This document shows positions 26,784 through 35,334 of a stretch of DNA of 64,000 nucleotides, one piece after another. The translations under genes and the position numbers were made by a program. The notes beneath the pieces are model-generated. The model made no database searches. It was not told the origin of the DNA and worked only from the letters and a program-made list of their open reading frames with translations. This stretch comes from Desulfuromonadales bacterium (lineage in GTDB: Bacteria > Desulfobacterota > Desulfuromonadia > Desulfuromonadales > BM103). The stretch is from the NCBI GenBank assembly GCA_014860225.1, contig JACZKE010000011.1, forward strand, positions 1-64,000, read 5' to 3'. Position 1 is the stretch's first letter. Each line of letters begins with the position of its first letter.

Positions 26784-26822
26784 AAAGCGGCAGGCTGCTC
26801 CTAGTGGGTAGCCTGCCGCTTT
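26784..26822 (+). terminator. Rho-independent terminator of the OmpA lipoprotein operon
   Basis: A perfect 13-bp stem (AAAGCGGCAGGCT / AGCCTGCCGCTTT) with a 13-base loop is followed by ATTGATTG. It is symmetrical enough to work in both directions. Confidence 0.8.
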
Positions 26823-26932
26823 ATTGATTGAGACAGTGGTCATCAGCTCCTTAAATGCAACAGCCCAGGATTTCTGAACAGTCAAGGGGGGATATGCAAA
26901 CTTAACTGTGCTCTTTGCATGTTCCTGGTGCT

Positions 26933-28168
26933 ATGCTCAAACTAATGACTTCCTCGGCCATCTTCACAACCTCGGCGTCCAAGCTCTCTACCCGGTTGGT
27001 TCTGTTCAGCGTCCTCGCAACCGGTATTGGCCAGTCGATGACCTTTACCCTGTTGGCACCTCTGGGCCGTGAAGTCGGCCTGGGGGAAGTACAGATCGGC
27101 CTGATCATCAGCTGCTCTGCTCTGGCCTTCACCTTGACCAGCCCGGTCTGGGGCCGTGCCAGTGATCGCTGGGGGCGAAAGCCTGTGCTGCTTCTGGGCC
27201 TGTCCGGTTACGCTTTCGGCTGCATCCTGTTTGCCTCGGTTTTCTTCTTCGGACTCAAGGGTCTCCTTTCAGGGATAACCCTCTATCTTTTGGTCATTTC
27301 ATCGCGGGTACTGATGGCTGCCCTGATGTCGGCAGCTCCCAGCGCCGCCTCGGCCTATATTGCCGACACCACCAGCGCTGGACAACGGGTCGCAGGCATG
27401 GGACGTCTGGGGGCGGCCAGGACTCTGGGTGCCATCCTCGGCCCGGCAATGTGCGGTTTGCTCGCCGTCATCGGTCTGCTGGCACCGTTGTATATCGCCG
27501 CAGGCATCACCCTGCTCAGCACGATTCTGATTGCAATCGTGTTGCGAGAACCTCCTCGAACAGTTCCGCGAATCACGACAAAACCGAAGCTGAAGCTACT
27601 TGATAAACGCTACTTTCCATACATTTTGACCGGATTTCTGACCTTTTTTGCTTTCTCGATGACAAGCCAAACCATCGGATTCTACATTCAGGATCGCTTC
27701 GTCCTAGACGGCAAGGCCACAGCCCAGGCCCTCGGCACGGGTATGATGGTCGCGGCAGCTACATCATTCTTTTCGCAGGCTTATCTCGCAGGACGGGTGA
27801 AGATGAAGCCTGTCCGCATGATGACCCTGGGACTGCCGGTGTTGATGATCGGCTATGGCGCTCTGCTGTTTGCCGGCAGTATTGCGCTACTGGTGATCTT
27901 TCTGGGAATTTTGGGTTTTGGCCTGGGCATGGTTTCGCCAGGATTCACCGCCGGTGCTTCTTTGGCGGTCGGTCCTGAAGAACAAGGCGCCGTCAGCGGC
28001 ATGGTCTCCGCTTGTCCGTCGGCGGGATTTGTGCTGGGGCCGATTATCGGTACCAGCCTGTACCAGATTGATCACGCTCTGCCCTACCTCTGCGCCTGTG
28101 TGCTGATGTTGCCGCTGACGATCTATGTATGGCGATTCGGTAAAATTGAGCGGCGTGAGACTCTTTGA
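26933..28168 (+). CDS. MFS transporter
   Basis: The 411-residue protein has about twelve hydrophobic helices and the MFS motif A between helices 2 and 3 (GRASDRWGRKPVLL). A central cytoplasmic loop lies near residues 195-220 (REPPRTVPRITTKPKLK). It resembles multidrug or metabolite exporters of the DHA1 type; the substrate is not evident. I prefer the ATG at 26933 over the TTG at 26915; neither has a good SD. It lies between the two sigma-54-controlled lipoprotein units but is separated from the first by a terminator. Confidence 0.85.
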   Translation: MLKLMTSSAIFTTSASKLSTRLVLFSVLATGIGQSMTFTLLAPLGREVGLGEVQIGLIISCSALAFTLTSPVWGRASDRWGRKPVLLLGLSGYAFGCILFASVFFFGLKGLLSGITLYLLVISSRVLMAALMSAAPSAASAYIADTTSAGQRVAGMGRLGAARTLGAILGPAMCGLLAVIGLLAPLYIAAGITLLSTILIAIVLREPPRTVPRITTKPKLKLLDKRYFPYILTGFLTFFAFSMTSQTIGFYIQDRFVLDGKATAQALGTGMMVAAATSFFSQAYLAGRVKMKPVRMMTLGLPVLMIGYGALLFAGSIALLVIFLGILGFGLGMVSPGFTAGASLAVGPEEQGAVSGMVSACPSAGFVLGPIIGTSLYQIDHALPYLCACVLMLPLTIYVWRFGKIERRETL

Positions 28169-28192
28169 GGTCTTGTCGTGTCAGCTGTATCC

Positions 28193-28336
28193 GTCATATG
28201 TAGTAGTAAGGTCATATGTAACAGCTACGGCTGGAAGGTTATCCTTTGGACTTTCATTAGGATCTCAGCTTTCCTCTTGAATATCAGATCCTTACGCGTG
28301 CTGCATCCACAACTCGTCTCCGGCACGCTTGTTGCT
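28193..28336 (+). promoter_or_regulatory. Sigma-54 promoter with paired activator sites and IHF-like site (glycine-zipper gene)
   Basis: CGGCACGCTTGTTGCT at 28321-28336 is identical to the core at 25279-25294. GTCATATG sites start at 28193 and 28211, again 18 bp apart and again 129 bp before the promoter GG. TATCAGATCCTTA at 28282-28294 fits the IHF consensus well and lies 40 bp before the GG, as in the other copy. AGCTGT and ACAGCT flank the two sites symmetrically. Confidence 0.72.
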
Positions 28337-28498
28337 TTTCATATATATGGAAGGACGGAGCCACAGTTGAGTTAATTTGAAATTCGAATCCAGTTCTGGA
28401 AAGATGATAACCATAAAAGGCAGCAAGTTACACACAGGACAAATTAGTCCAAATCGATAAGATACACAAACGAGCACAACTTCTAAATTGAGGAAAAT

Positions 28499-28720
28499 AT
28501 GAAAAGCATGGTGATCGTGATTACGATTCTTAGTCTTACCTTTATTGTTGGATGTACGGGCATGAACTCAAGACAGCAGTCGACGCTGAGTGGGGCAGGG
28601 ATTGGCGCTGTTGGTGGCGGTGTAATTGGAGCGGCGACCGGAGGGAGTCCTGTGACGGGTGCAGTGATCGGCGCTGGCGTCGGCGGGGCGTCCGGCTACG
28701 TTCTTGATAAGAACAAGTAA
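28499..28720 (+). CDS. Glycine-zipper lipoprotein
   Basis: The 73-residue protein has a lipoprotein signal with lipobox FIVGCTG (Cys near residue 19). A Gly-rich segment of GxxxG and GGG repeats (GAGIGAVGGGVIGAATGG, GAVIGAGVGGASGY) follows, matching glycine-zipper families such as SlyB-like and osmotic-stress lipoproteins. It should sit in the outer membrane. GAGGA precedes the ATG. The transcript from the sigma-54 promoter would have a leader of about 150 bases. Shared control with the operon at 25377-26711 suggests an envelope stress or differentiation response. Confidence 0.82.
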   Translation: MKSMVIVITILSLTFIVGCTGMNSRQQSTLSGAGIGAVGGGVIGAATGGSPVTGAVIGAGVGGASGYVLDKNK

Positions 28721-28730
28721 GTAATTTTTG

Positions 28731-28897
28731 TCCGGAAACGGCCCTTTTCCGCAATCTCTGCGTCAATCGGCGGATTTGATTGTGCGGCGTAAGGAACTAC
28801 GCCTCCGCTCAAATCCTTGATTTCCCTGACCTTGCGAAAGATTGCTCGTTTCCAGATCGAAAACTGCGGTCGTGCCATCCGGAGTTTCCGGATGGGC
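28731..28897 (+). repeat. Dispersed repeat R1, most complete copy
   Basis: The element runs from GTCCGGAAACGG to CATCCGGAGTTTCCGGATGG, so both ends carry a TCCGGA-centred motif. The interior matches 24964-25104 in the opposite orientation. It starts 11 bp after the glycine-zipper stop codon. Confidence 0.75.
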
Positions 28898-28972
28898 ACT
28901 AAGTAAGCGCGCGTCTGCAACAACCCTTTGCGCAGGCGAGCTCACCCGAAAAAAAAGACTGGGAAAAATAGC

Positions 28973-29004
28973 AAAAGGGGCACTCAAAACAGAGTGCCCC
29001 TTTT
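28973..29004 (+). terminator. Strong bidirectional terminator
   Basis: A perfect 13-bp stem AAAAGGGGCACTC / GAGTGCCCCTTTT with loop AAAACA. T-rich sequence follows in both directions (TTTTG on plus, CTATTTTT on minus). On the plus strand it would end the glycine-zipper transcript. Confidence 0.8.
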
Positions 29005-29147
29005 GTCCGGGTTAATAGTCCCGACGCAGCGAGCCCCCCTGTTTTGAGTGCCAGCGACTTCAATCACGACAGCATAGAAACTATCCGCTTCATCAGTGTC
29101 GTCTCCCCCGGCAGAGTGCTGCAAAATAAACGCCGTCAAAATAGTTA

Positions 29148-29231
29148 GTTCCGGATGGCAACGAGCTAAATCTTTTCTCAAACCTCCAAATTTTCGCTTC
29201 GGCCCGTATCGTTTGTGTCCATCCGGAAACT
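29148..29231. repeat. Composite of repeats R1 and R2
   Basis: AGTTCCGGATGGCAA (29148-29162) and GTCCATCCGGAAACT (29217-29231) are R1-type ends in inverted orientation. Between them, GAGCTAAATCTTTTCTCAAA and the following CCTCCAAATTTTCGCTTCGG (29163-29209) match the right half of R2 at 36868-36906. Confidence 0.65.
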
Positions 29232-29283
29232 ACACCTGGAAAGAGCATAAAGAAAGCAGCAAATGGGGGCGGTATTTTTTTAA

Positions 29284-29318
29284 TTGACATTAAATAGGTA
29301 TTGAGGTACCTTTATACC
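29284..29318 (+). promoter_or_regulatory. Promoter/operator candidate of the aryl-CoA reductase operon
   Basis: TTGACA at 29284-29289 is a consensus -35 box. Just downstream is a symmetrical palindrome, GGTAT-TG-AGGTACCT-TT-ATACC (29297-29318), covering the expected -10 region; TACCTT at 29307 is the best -10 match and is weak. A regulator bound there would block or reshape the promoter. The leader to the first gene is about 150 bp. Confidence 0.4.
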
Positions 29319-29473
29319 ATAAGCTTGGAATGGTGAGATAAATTCGTAAAGCTGGACCAGGATTAGTATCGTGGTATGCTTTTTGTTAAAGTATTAATCG
29401 AGAATTTGATGCCGTTCCTTATGAGCTGAAAAACACCGTTGTTAGATCGTTTTGTTCCGGTCAGGAGAATTTT

Positions 29474-30649
29474 ATGAGTGCAAAACCTGTTGAAAAGATA
29501 GTCGATTTCTGCCAGGGCATCTTCGAGGACATTACCTTCGCCAAAGCGCGGCAATGGAAAGATGCCCAGCCGGGTCGCAAGGTGATCGGCTACATGCCGG
29601 TCTATGTCCCGCGCGAAATCATCCATGCCGCCGGCATGCTGCCGCTGGGGATCCTCGGTGGCGGCGCCGACATGGAAGTTATCCACGGTGACGCCTATTA
29701 TCAGAGCTACATCTGCCGCATCCCCCGTTCAACCATCGAGCTGGCAATCACCGGCAAGCTCGATTTCGTCGACGGTATGATGTTCCCTTCAATCTGTGAT
29801 GTCATCCGCAACCTGTCAGGCATCTGGCAGATTATGTTCAAGGACAAGTATGTCCGCTATTTCGATGCGCCGCAGAACTTCAAGGACGAGATCGGCGGGG
29901 TGTTCTACTCCAATGAGTTACGCGAGCTCAAGGAAGGACTCGAAAAACTGGGCGGACGTGAAATCACCGATGCGCAGATCAACAATTCCATCGCCGTTTA
30001 TAATGAAAATCGCGACTGGGTCAATCGGGTCTATGATTTCCGTGCAGCAACCCCCTGGAACGCTCCGGCTGCAGAAGTCTACCTGCTGATGCGTGCCGGT
30101 ATGGTGCTGCCGGTGGAGGAACACACCCAGCTGATGAAGGATTATCTGGAGGCTGCTGCTGCCGAACCCCGACCGATGCGTGACAATTGCCGGGTCACCC
30201 TGATCGGCACCTTCTGCGAGCAGCCTCCCCTCAACCTGATCAAGTCGCTGGAAATGGCCGGCTGTTATATCGTCGACGACGACACCATGCTGGTCACCCG
30301 TTGGCTGCTCGAAGCGGTGCCGACAGACGGCGATCCGATCGATAACCTGTCCAAAGCTTTTTTGCACCACAGCGCGGAAACCGCGGCCAAATACGAAGTG
30401 AATCTGGAAGAGAAGGGCAGCTACATGCTCGAGTCGATACGCAAGCGGGGTGCCGACGGAGTTATCTTTGCCGCGCCGAGTTTCTGCGATCCGGCCCTTC
30501 TGGATCAACCGATGATGGTTCACCGTCTGGAAGCCCTGGGAATCCCCTACATCACCATGCAGTATGCCGAGAATTCCGGACAGATGCAGCCGATCCGCGA
30601 GCAGGCGGGGACCTTTGCCGATTCGATCAAATTATGGAGTTCCTCATGA
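29474..30649 (+). CDS. bcrC: ATP-dependent (class I) benzoyl-CoA reductase-type subunit C
   Basis: The 391-residue protein belongs to the 2-hydroxyacyl-CoA dehydratase HgdB/BcrC family. Diagnostic segments are KVIGYMPVYVPREIIHAAGM, DAYYQSYICRIPRSTIELA and DGMMFPSICDVIRNLSGIW, which carry Cys ligands of an iron-sulfur cluster in the catalytic half. With BcrB it would form the site that reduces an aromatic acyl-CoA to a dienoyl-CoA. AGGAG precedes the ATG. It is the first gene of a bcrC-bcrB-bcrA-bcrD series in the Thauera/Rhodopseudomonas order. The aromatic substrate is inferred from gene order and subunit sizes; a relative acting on another aryl-CoA is possible. Confidence 0.82.
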   Translation: MSAKPVEKIVDFCQGIFEDITFAKARQWKDAQPGRKVIGYMPVYVPREIIHAAGMLPLGILGGGADMEVIHGDAYYQSYICRIPRSTIELAITGKLDFVDGMMFPSICDVIRNLSGIWQIMFKDKYVRYFDAPQNFKDEIGGVFYSNELRELKEGLEKLGGREITDAQINNSIAVYNENRDWVNRVYDFRAATPWNAPAAEVYLLMRAGMVLPVEEHTQLMKDYLEAAAAEPRPMRDNCRVTLIGTFCEQPPLNLIKSLEMAGCYIVDDDTMLVTRWLLEAVPTDGDPIDNLSKAFLHHSAETAAKYEVNLEEKGSYMLESIRKRGADGVIFAAPSFCDPALLDQPMMVHRLEALGIPYITMQYAENSGQMQPIREQAGTFADSIKLWSSS

Positions 30650-31941
30650 ACAATAGTAACCAAGACGTTATCAAGTCAAATTCGCAATTACTGCAGAAAG
30701 AGATGATCAGCCGCAATTATGACCGGATCACCAGTGGCCAGTTCAAGGTGTCCTCGACCTTCGTTCCGGGTAATCTGAACGAGCTGTTGATGTGCTTCGA
30801 CATCGCCAACAATCTGCCTGAGATCAACGCCATCCAGAACGCCATGCGCAAGAAATCGGGCGATTTTATCACCGAAGCCGAGCGCTCCGGACATTCGGAG
30901 GATGTCTGCACTTACGTTAAAGCGGACATCGGCATGATGGAGAAGGGCAACATCGCCCCCAACGGCAAGCCCTTTCCCGATCCGGATATGCTGCTGCTCT
31001 CCTACACCGGCTGTTTCACTTTTTTGAAGTGGTTCGAGTTGCTGCGCGAACAGTACAAATGTCCGACGGTGATGCTGCATGTGCCTTACGCTGCCGACGG
31101 CAAGGTGACCAAAAACATGCGTGATTACATTGTGACGCAGCTCAAGGAAGAAGTCATCCCGACCATGGAAAAAATCTCCGGGATCAAATTCGACATTGAC
31201 CGGCTGCGCGAATATCTGCGCAAGTCGGCACAGGCCGAAAACGATCTGGTCTGGATGCTCGAGCAGTCGAAGCACAAGCCTTCACCGATTGACTGCTACT
31301 TCGGTGGCGTCTACTACATGGGGCCGATCTTTACCGCCTTTCGCGGCACAGATGAAGCTATCGTTTACTATAAGCTGCTGCGTGAAGAGATCCAGCAACG
31401 GATTGACCTGGGTCTCTGCGCCCAGACACCGGAAGGTGACATGTCCGAAGAAAAATACCGACTGGTGGTCGAAGGCCCACCCAACTGGACCTCGTTCCGC
31501 GAATTCTGGAAGATGTTTTACGAGATGGGCGCGGTGGTCGTTGCCAGCTCTTACACCAAGGTCGGCGGCGTCTACGACTACGACAACTTCCGGCACGACC
31601 CGGATCATCCACTGGAATCGCTGGCCGATTACTGTCTGGGGGTCTACACCAACCGCAACCTGCCGACCCGGGTCGATATGCTCGCCCGCAACGTCAAGGA
31701 GTACGAGGCCGATGGCCTGCTGATCAACTCGATCAAGAGTTGCAACAGCTTCTCTGCCGGACAACTGGTGATGATGCGCGAAATCGAAAAACTGACCGGC
31801 AAGCCCGGCGCGTTCATTGAAACCGATCTGGTCGATCCACGTTATTTCTCGGCCGCTAATGTCAAAAACAGGCTGGAAAGTTACTTCCAGATGATTGATC
31901 AGAAGCGCCGGGCCGGTGGTTCTGCCACAGTCGCCGTGTAA
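30646..31941 (+). CDS. bcrB: ATP-dependent (class I) benzoyl-CoA reductase-type subunit B
   Basis: This subunit of about 431 residues, also HgdB-like, has Cys-bearing segments [30 protein letters not shown] and [15 protein letters not shown] start at the ATG at 30646, which overlaps the bcrC stop (ATGA) and has TGGAG ahead; an ATG four codons upstream is the alternative. It pairs with BcrC to bind the aryl-CoA and two iron-sulfur clusters. Its length fits Thauera BcrB (about 435). Confidence 0.82.
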   Translation: MNNSNQDVIKSNSQLLQKEMISRNYDRITSGQFKVSSTFVPGNLNELLMCFDIANNLPEINAIQNAMRKKSGDFITEAERSGHSEDVCTYVKADIGMMEKGNIAPNGKPFPDPDMLLLSYTGCFTFLKWFELLREQYKCPTVMLHVPYAADGKVTKNMRDYIVTQLKEEVIPTMEKISGIKFDIDRLREYLRKSAQAENDLVWMLEQSKHKPSPIDCYFGGVYYMGPIFTAFRGTDEAIVYYKLLREEIQQRIDLGLCAQTPEGDMSEEKYRLVVEGPPNWTSFREFWKMFYEMGAVVVASSYTKVGGVYDYDNFRHDPDHPLESLADYCLGVYTNRNLPTRVDMLARNVKEYEADGLLINSIKSCNSFSAGQLVMMREIEKLTGKPGAFIETDLVDPRYFSAANVKNRLESYFQMIDQKRRAGGSATVAV

Positions 31942-31954
31942 GGGAGATTATCTA

Positions 31955-33256
31955 ATGCGCACTTTTATCGGAATTGATTTAGGCTCCACGACCACCAAGG
32001 CCGTGCTAATGGATGAGAACCGTCAAGTTCTGGGGCGTGGCATCACAAACTCCCGCTCCAACTATGACGTTGCCGCCAAAGTTTCCAAGCAGGAGTCAAA
32101 GATCGCAGCGCGATTCACCCTGTTCAAAAATGCTCTGGGCAGTGGTGGCGGTGCCGAACTCCTGTTGGCTGATCTGGAGCGTAATTTCCGCCTTGAACAG
32201 TTCCTTTCCGAACTGAACCAGCTCGAGGCAACCTGTTACCGCTATCTTGACCACGAGCGCTTCAAGGATCTGAAAGGGCCGCTGCGGGAAGCGTTGGAAA
32301 CTGTGTTCAAGACCATCACAGTTGAAGCGCCAACAATCTACGCTCCCGGAGCTGAACGTAAGTCCGATTTTTTCCGTGATATCGCCGGGTCGCGCTTTAT
32401 GAACCTTGCCGAGAGCGTTGGCAAGCAAGCGGGACTCAGCTTCGATGTGTTGCTCAATGTTTACGACAAATCAATCATCGATATCGAAAGCCAGGTGTCG
32501 AGTGACGAGACTGTTTCTGCGCAGCTCCTGAATGGACTGGCGCGGGCCATGGGCGAAGTTGCCGGGCTCGACATCAGCAAAGCCGACGCCCAGAAGGCGC
32601 TGGAATCAGTGCTGGGTCAGGAACTGGAAGAGACTTACGTGGTCGGAACCGGCTATGGCCGGGTGCGACTGCCTTTCCCGAAAGAGCATATCCGCTCGGA
32701 GATTCTTTGCCATGGGCTCGGAGCGCACATGATGTTTCCCCGGACCCGCACCGTGCTCGATATCGGTGGTCAGGACACCAAAGGGATCCAGGTGGATGAA
32801 AACGGCATCGTGGTTAATTTCCAGATGAACGACCGCTGTGCTGCCGGCTGCGGCCGTTACCTGGGTTACATCGCCGATGAAATGAATATCGGACTGCATG
32901 AACTCGGACCCATCGCCATGAAAGCAACCAAGGCGACGCGAATCAATTCGACCTGTACCGTTTTCGCCGGTGCCGAATTGCGCGACAGGATGGCCATGGG
33001 TGAAAACCGCGCCGACATTCTGGCCGGACTGCACCGGGCGATCATGCTGCGGGCGATGTCGATTATTTCCCGTTCCGGCGGGGTGACCGAAGAGTTTACC
33101 TTTACCGGCGGAGTGGCCAAGAACGAGGCTGCGGTCAAGGAGTTGCGACAACTGATCTTCGAAAACTACGGAGAGAAGACCATCAACATCAGCGCCGAAT
33201 CCATTTATACCGGCGCTCTTGGCGGGGCGAGCTTCGCCCATAGTGCAGGCAATTAG
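31955..33256 (+). CDS. bcrA: ATP-dependent (class I) benzoyl-CoA reductase-type ATPase subunit A
   Basis: The 433-residue protein starts at [20 protein letters not shown], an ASKHA-type phosphate loop of the BadF/BcrA ATPase family. GGGAG lies ahead of this ATG; the frame extends 20 codons upstream into bcrB. Further motifs are [28 protein letters not shown] with a cluster-binding Cys, [13 protein letters not shown] and [10 protein letters not shown]. BcrA and BcrD share a [4Fe-4S] cluster and couple ATP hydrolysis to low-potential electron transfer into BcrBC. The large size of this A subunit matches the Thauera type rather than the Azoarcus Bzd type. Confidence 0.82.
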   Translation: MRTFIGIDLGSTTTKAVLMDENRQVLGRGITNSRSNYDVAAKVSKQESKIAARFTLFKNALGSGGGAELLLADLERNFRLEQFLSELNQLEATCYRYLDHERFKDLKGPLREALETVFKTITVEAPTIYAPGAERKSDFFRDIAGSRFMNLAESVGKQAGLSFDVLLNVYDKSIIDIESQVSSDETVSAQLLNGLARAMGEVAGLDISKADAQKALESVLGQELEETYVVGTGYGRVRLPFPKEHIRSEILCHGLGAHMMFPRTRTVLDIGGQDTKGIQVDENGIVVNFQMNDRCAAGCGRYLGYIADEMNIGLHELGPIAMKATKATRINSTCTVFAGAELRDRMAMGENRADILAGLHRAIMLRAMSIISRSGGVTEEFTFTGGVAKNEAAVKELRQLIFENYGEKTINISAESIYTGALGGASFAHSAGN

Positions 33257-33317
33257 CGCTCATCTCGAAACAAACGGCAGATCCGTCGTGGCTCTGCAGG
33301 ATTAAAAGGAGAATATC

Positions 33318-34160
33318 ATGGCTACTGCCATTGGCATTGACGTCGGCTCCGGCGTAATTAAAACCGCACTGTTTCGGGTCGACGGTGATAAAACCGAATG
33401 GCTATCCCGCTGGGATGCGCGGATCCGTCAGCGCGACGCGCATACACTTGTCGAGGAATCGATCGAGTCGGTTCTGAAAGACGCAGGCCTGCAGCGGCAG
33501 CAGATCAACTACATCGCCAGTACCGGTGAAGGAGAGACCCTGAAAGGAACCACCGGACATTTCTATTCGATGACCACCCACGCCCGTGGCGCTATCTACC
33601 TTAACCCCGAGGCCCGGGCGGTGCTGGATATCGGCGCTCTGAACGGCCGCGCCATCAGCATCGACGCGCAAAGCAAGGTGCTGACCTATCGAATGACCAG
33701 TCAGTGCGCTTCAGGATCCGGCCAGTTCCTGGAGAACATTGCCCGCTACCTGGGGATCGGCCAGGACGAGATCGGCAGTCTGTCTCTGCAGTCCACCAAC
33801 CCGGAGAAGGTCAGCGGCATCTGTGCCGTGCTGGCCGAGACCGATGTCATCAACATGGTCTCCCGCTCGATCGCACCCAGCGATATCCTGCGCGGTATCC
33901 ATGAATCGATGGCCGATCGCCTGCTCAAGCTGCTCAAAGCGATCGGTGTCAAACAGGGTGTCGTGATGATGACCGGTGGCCTGGCCCTCGATATTGGTCT
34001 GGTCAAAGCAATTCAGGACGGTATGGACAAACAGCATATGAACACCCGTGTTGCTGCTCATCCTGATTCGATGTTTGCCGGTGCCATCGGTGCAGCTTTG
34101 TGGGGCGCCTTCCGCTATCAGAAACTCAAGTCGCGTGGTCAATTGCCGATAGCTTCTTGA
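33318..34160 (+). CDS. bcrD: ATP-dependent (class I) benzoyl-CoA reductase-type ATPase subunit D
   Basis: At 280 residues this is the small BadF/BcrA-type ATPase. It has GIDVGSGVIKTALFR at the N-terminus, DIGALNGRAISID, TSQCASGSGQFLENIARYLG, SGICAVLAETDVINM and MTGGLALDIGLVKA. It supplies the second Cys pair for the cluster shared with BcrA. AAAGGAG precedes the ATG. It completes a four-subunit reductase set. No ferredoxin, CoA ligase or ring-opening gene is found in the 12 kb on either side, so those functions would be elsewhere. Confidence 0.82.
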   Translation: MATAIGIDVGSGVIKTALFRVDGDKTEWLSRWDARIRQRDAHTLVEESIESVLKDAGLQRQQINYIASTGEGETLKGTTGHFYSMTTHARGAIYLNPEARAVLDIGALNGRAISIDAQSKVLTYRMTSQCASGSGQFLENIARYLGIGQDEIGSLSLQSTNPEKVSGICAVLAETDVINMVSRSIAPSDILRGIHESMADRLLKLLKAIGVKQGVVMMTGGLALDIGLVKAIQDGMDKQHMNTRVAAHPDSMFAGAIGAALWGAFRYQKLKSRGQLPIAS

Positions 34161-34199
34161 CATGAAAGATAGTTTCCCAACGACAGGAGAGTCACGACA

Positions 34200-35189
34200 A
34201 TGAGTCATTTAACCTTTAGATCACTTTGTCCCGAAGATTTAGAGCAGGTCTCGGCCATCGACAGTCGTAGTGTCGGCCAGCCACGCAGAGAATTTTTTAA
34301 AAAGCGCCTGACGGTCGCCATGGCCGCTCCCGAAGCGTTTATCACCTGCGCAGCCTGCGCTGACGAAATAGTCAAAGGCTATGCGTTTGCCCGAGTGCAG
34401 GATGGCGACTTCGGCTCAACCCGGACAGTAGCCGTCCTGGATGTCCTCGGGGTTGATCCTGAAGCCCGTGGACAAGGACTCGGCAAGGCGCTGCTGAACG
34501 GAATTGAACAACGGATGGACAAGAAAAATATCGCCACGATGCGCACTGAGATCGACTGGACAAACCACGACATGATCCGGTTTTTCTCCGCCAATGATTT
34601 TACCCTGGCGCCAATCCAGATTGTTGGCAGGGATACCTCTGCGCTGCCGGAAAATGTTGAAGAGATCTCAACGGTGAAGATGGATGGCTATTGGCAGGTT
34701 CACGGAGCGGGTGGCAATGATTACGATACCCTCAGTCGCGACCGGGTACTGATCCGTTCGCTCAGTGAAGACGATCTTCTCGATATCGTCCGCATCGACC
34801 GAAAACTCTCCGGCCGGGACCGTACCGCCTACTACCGCGGCAAATTCCAGGAAATGCTGATTGAGTCGGGGATTCGGGTGTCGCTGGTCGCGCAAAAAAA
34901 GGACCTGGTTGCCGGTTTCATCATGGCCCGACTCGATTATGGCGAATTCGGCAAGCCGATCCAGACCGCAGTAATCGACACCATTGGTGTCCATCCGGCG
35001 GAACAGGGAACCGGCGTCGGCCAGGCGCTGCTGGCGCAGTTGCTGATCAATCTTTCCACCTTGCAGGTCGAATCGCTGCGTACGCAGATCCAGTGGAATC
35101 AGGCAGGACTCCACAAGTTTTTGCAGGGCTGCGGCTTTACGCCATCCCAGCGACTGGTGCTGAACAAAAATATTCAGGAGTCCGCTTGA
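34200..35189 (+). CDS. Tandem GNAT acetyltransferase-like protein
   Basis: The 329-residue protein consists of two GNAT domains. The first (about residues 4-150) has the acetyl-CoA loop in LDVLGVDPEARGQGLGKALL; the second (about 185-322) in IDTIGVHPAEQGTGVGQALL. Each ends with a helix containing an N-x-x-x-x-x-F-F/L pattern. AGGAGA precedes the ATG, and the gap to bcrD is 39 bp, so it belongs to the reductase operon. The photosynthetic benzoate degrader Rhodopseudomonas palustris also carries an acetyltransferase-like gene (badL, as I recall) in its benzoate cluster. A role in lysine acetylation of a pathway enzyme is an inference. Confidence 0.8.
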   Translation: MSHLTFRSLCPEDLEQVSAIDSRSVGQPRREFFKKRLTVAMAAPEAFITCAACADEIVKGYAFARVQDGDFGSTRTVAVLDVLGVDPEARGQGLGKALLNGIEQRMDKKNIATMRTEIDWTNHDMIRFFSANDFTLAPIQIVGRDTSALPENVEEISTVKMDGYWQVHGAGGNDYDTLSRDRVLIRSLSEDDLLDIVRIDRKLSGRDRTAYYRGKFQEMLIESGIRVSLVAQKKDLVAGFIMARLDYGEFGKPIQTAVIDTIGVHPAEQGTGVGQALLAQLLINLSTLQVESLRTQIQWNQAGLHKFLQGCGFTPSQRLVLNKNIQESA

Positions 35190-35245
35190 CACTGTGAACG
35201 TGCAACAAAGTCCATACAGCCATGGCCGGGATGGAGAATGAAAGT

Positions 35246-35334
35246 CCGGAGTCTGTCGGGCTATACGGGCCGCTGGGAAATGTCAGGCCAAAGCCGGAGT
35301 CGCAGCCGGCTCATGGACAGTCCAACAGCCTCCT
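35246..35334 (-). repeat. Dispersed repeat R2, short copy
   Basis: On the minus strand it starts AGGAGGCTGTTGGACTG and ends TATAGCCCGACAGACTCCGG, so its ends are inverted repeats matching those of 36760-36923. CCGGCTGC in the left arm is also shared. The element overlaps the stop codon of the DoxX gene by two bases. Confidence 0.7.

Noticed and set aside
28984-29181. 65-codon minus-strand ORF after the glycine-zipper gene
   Set aside because: It runs through the terminator stem and repeat DNA, has no SD and no family resemblance.
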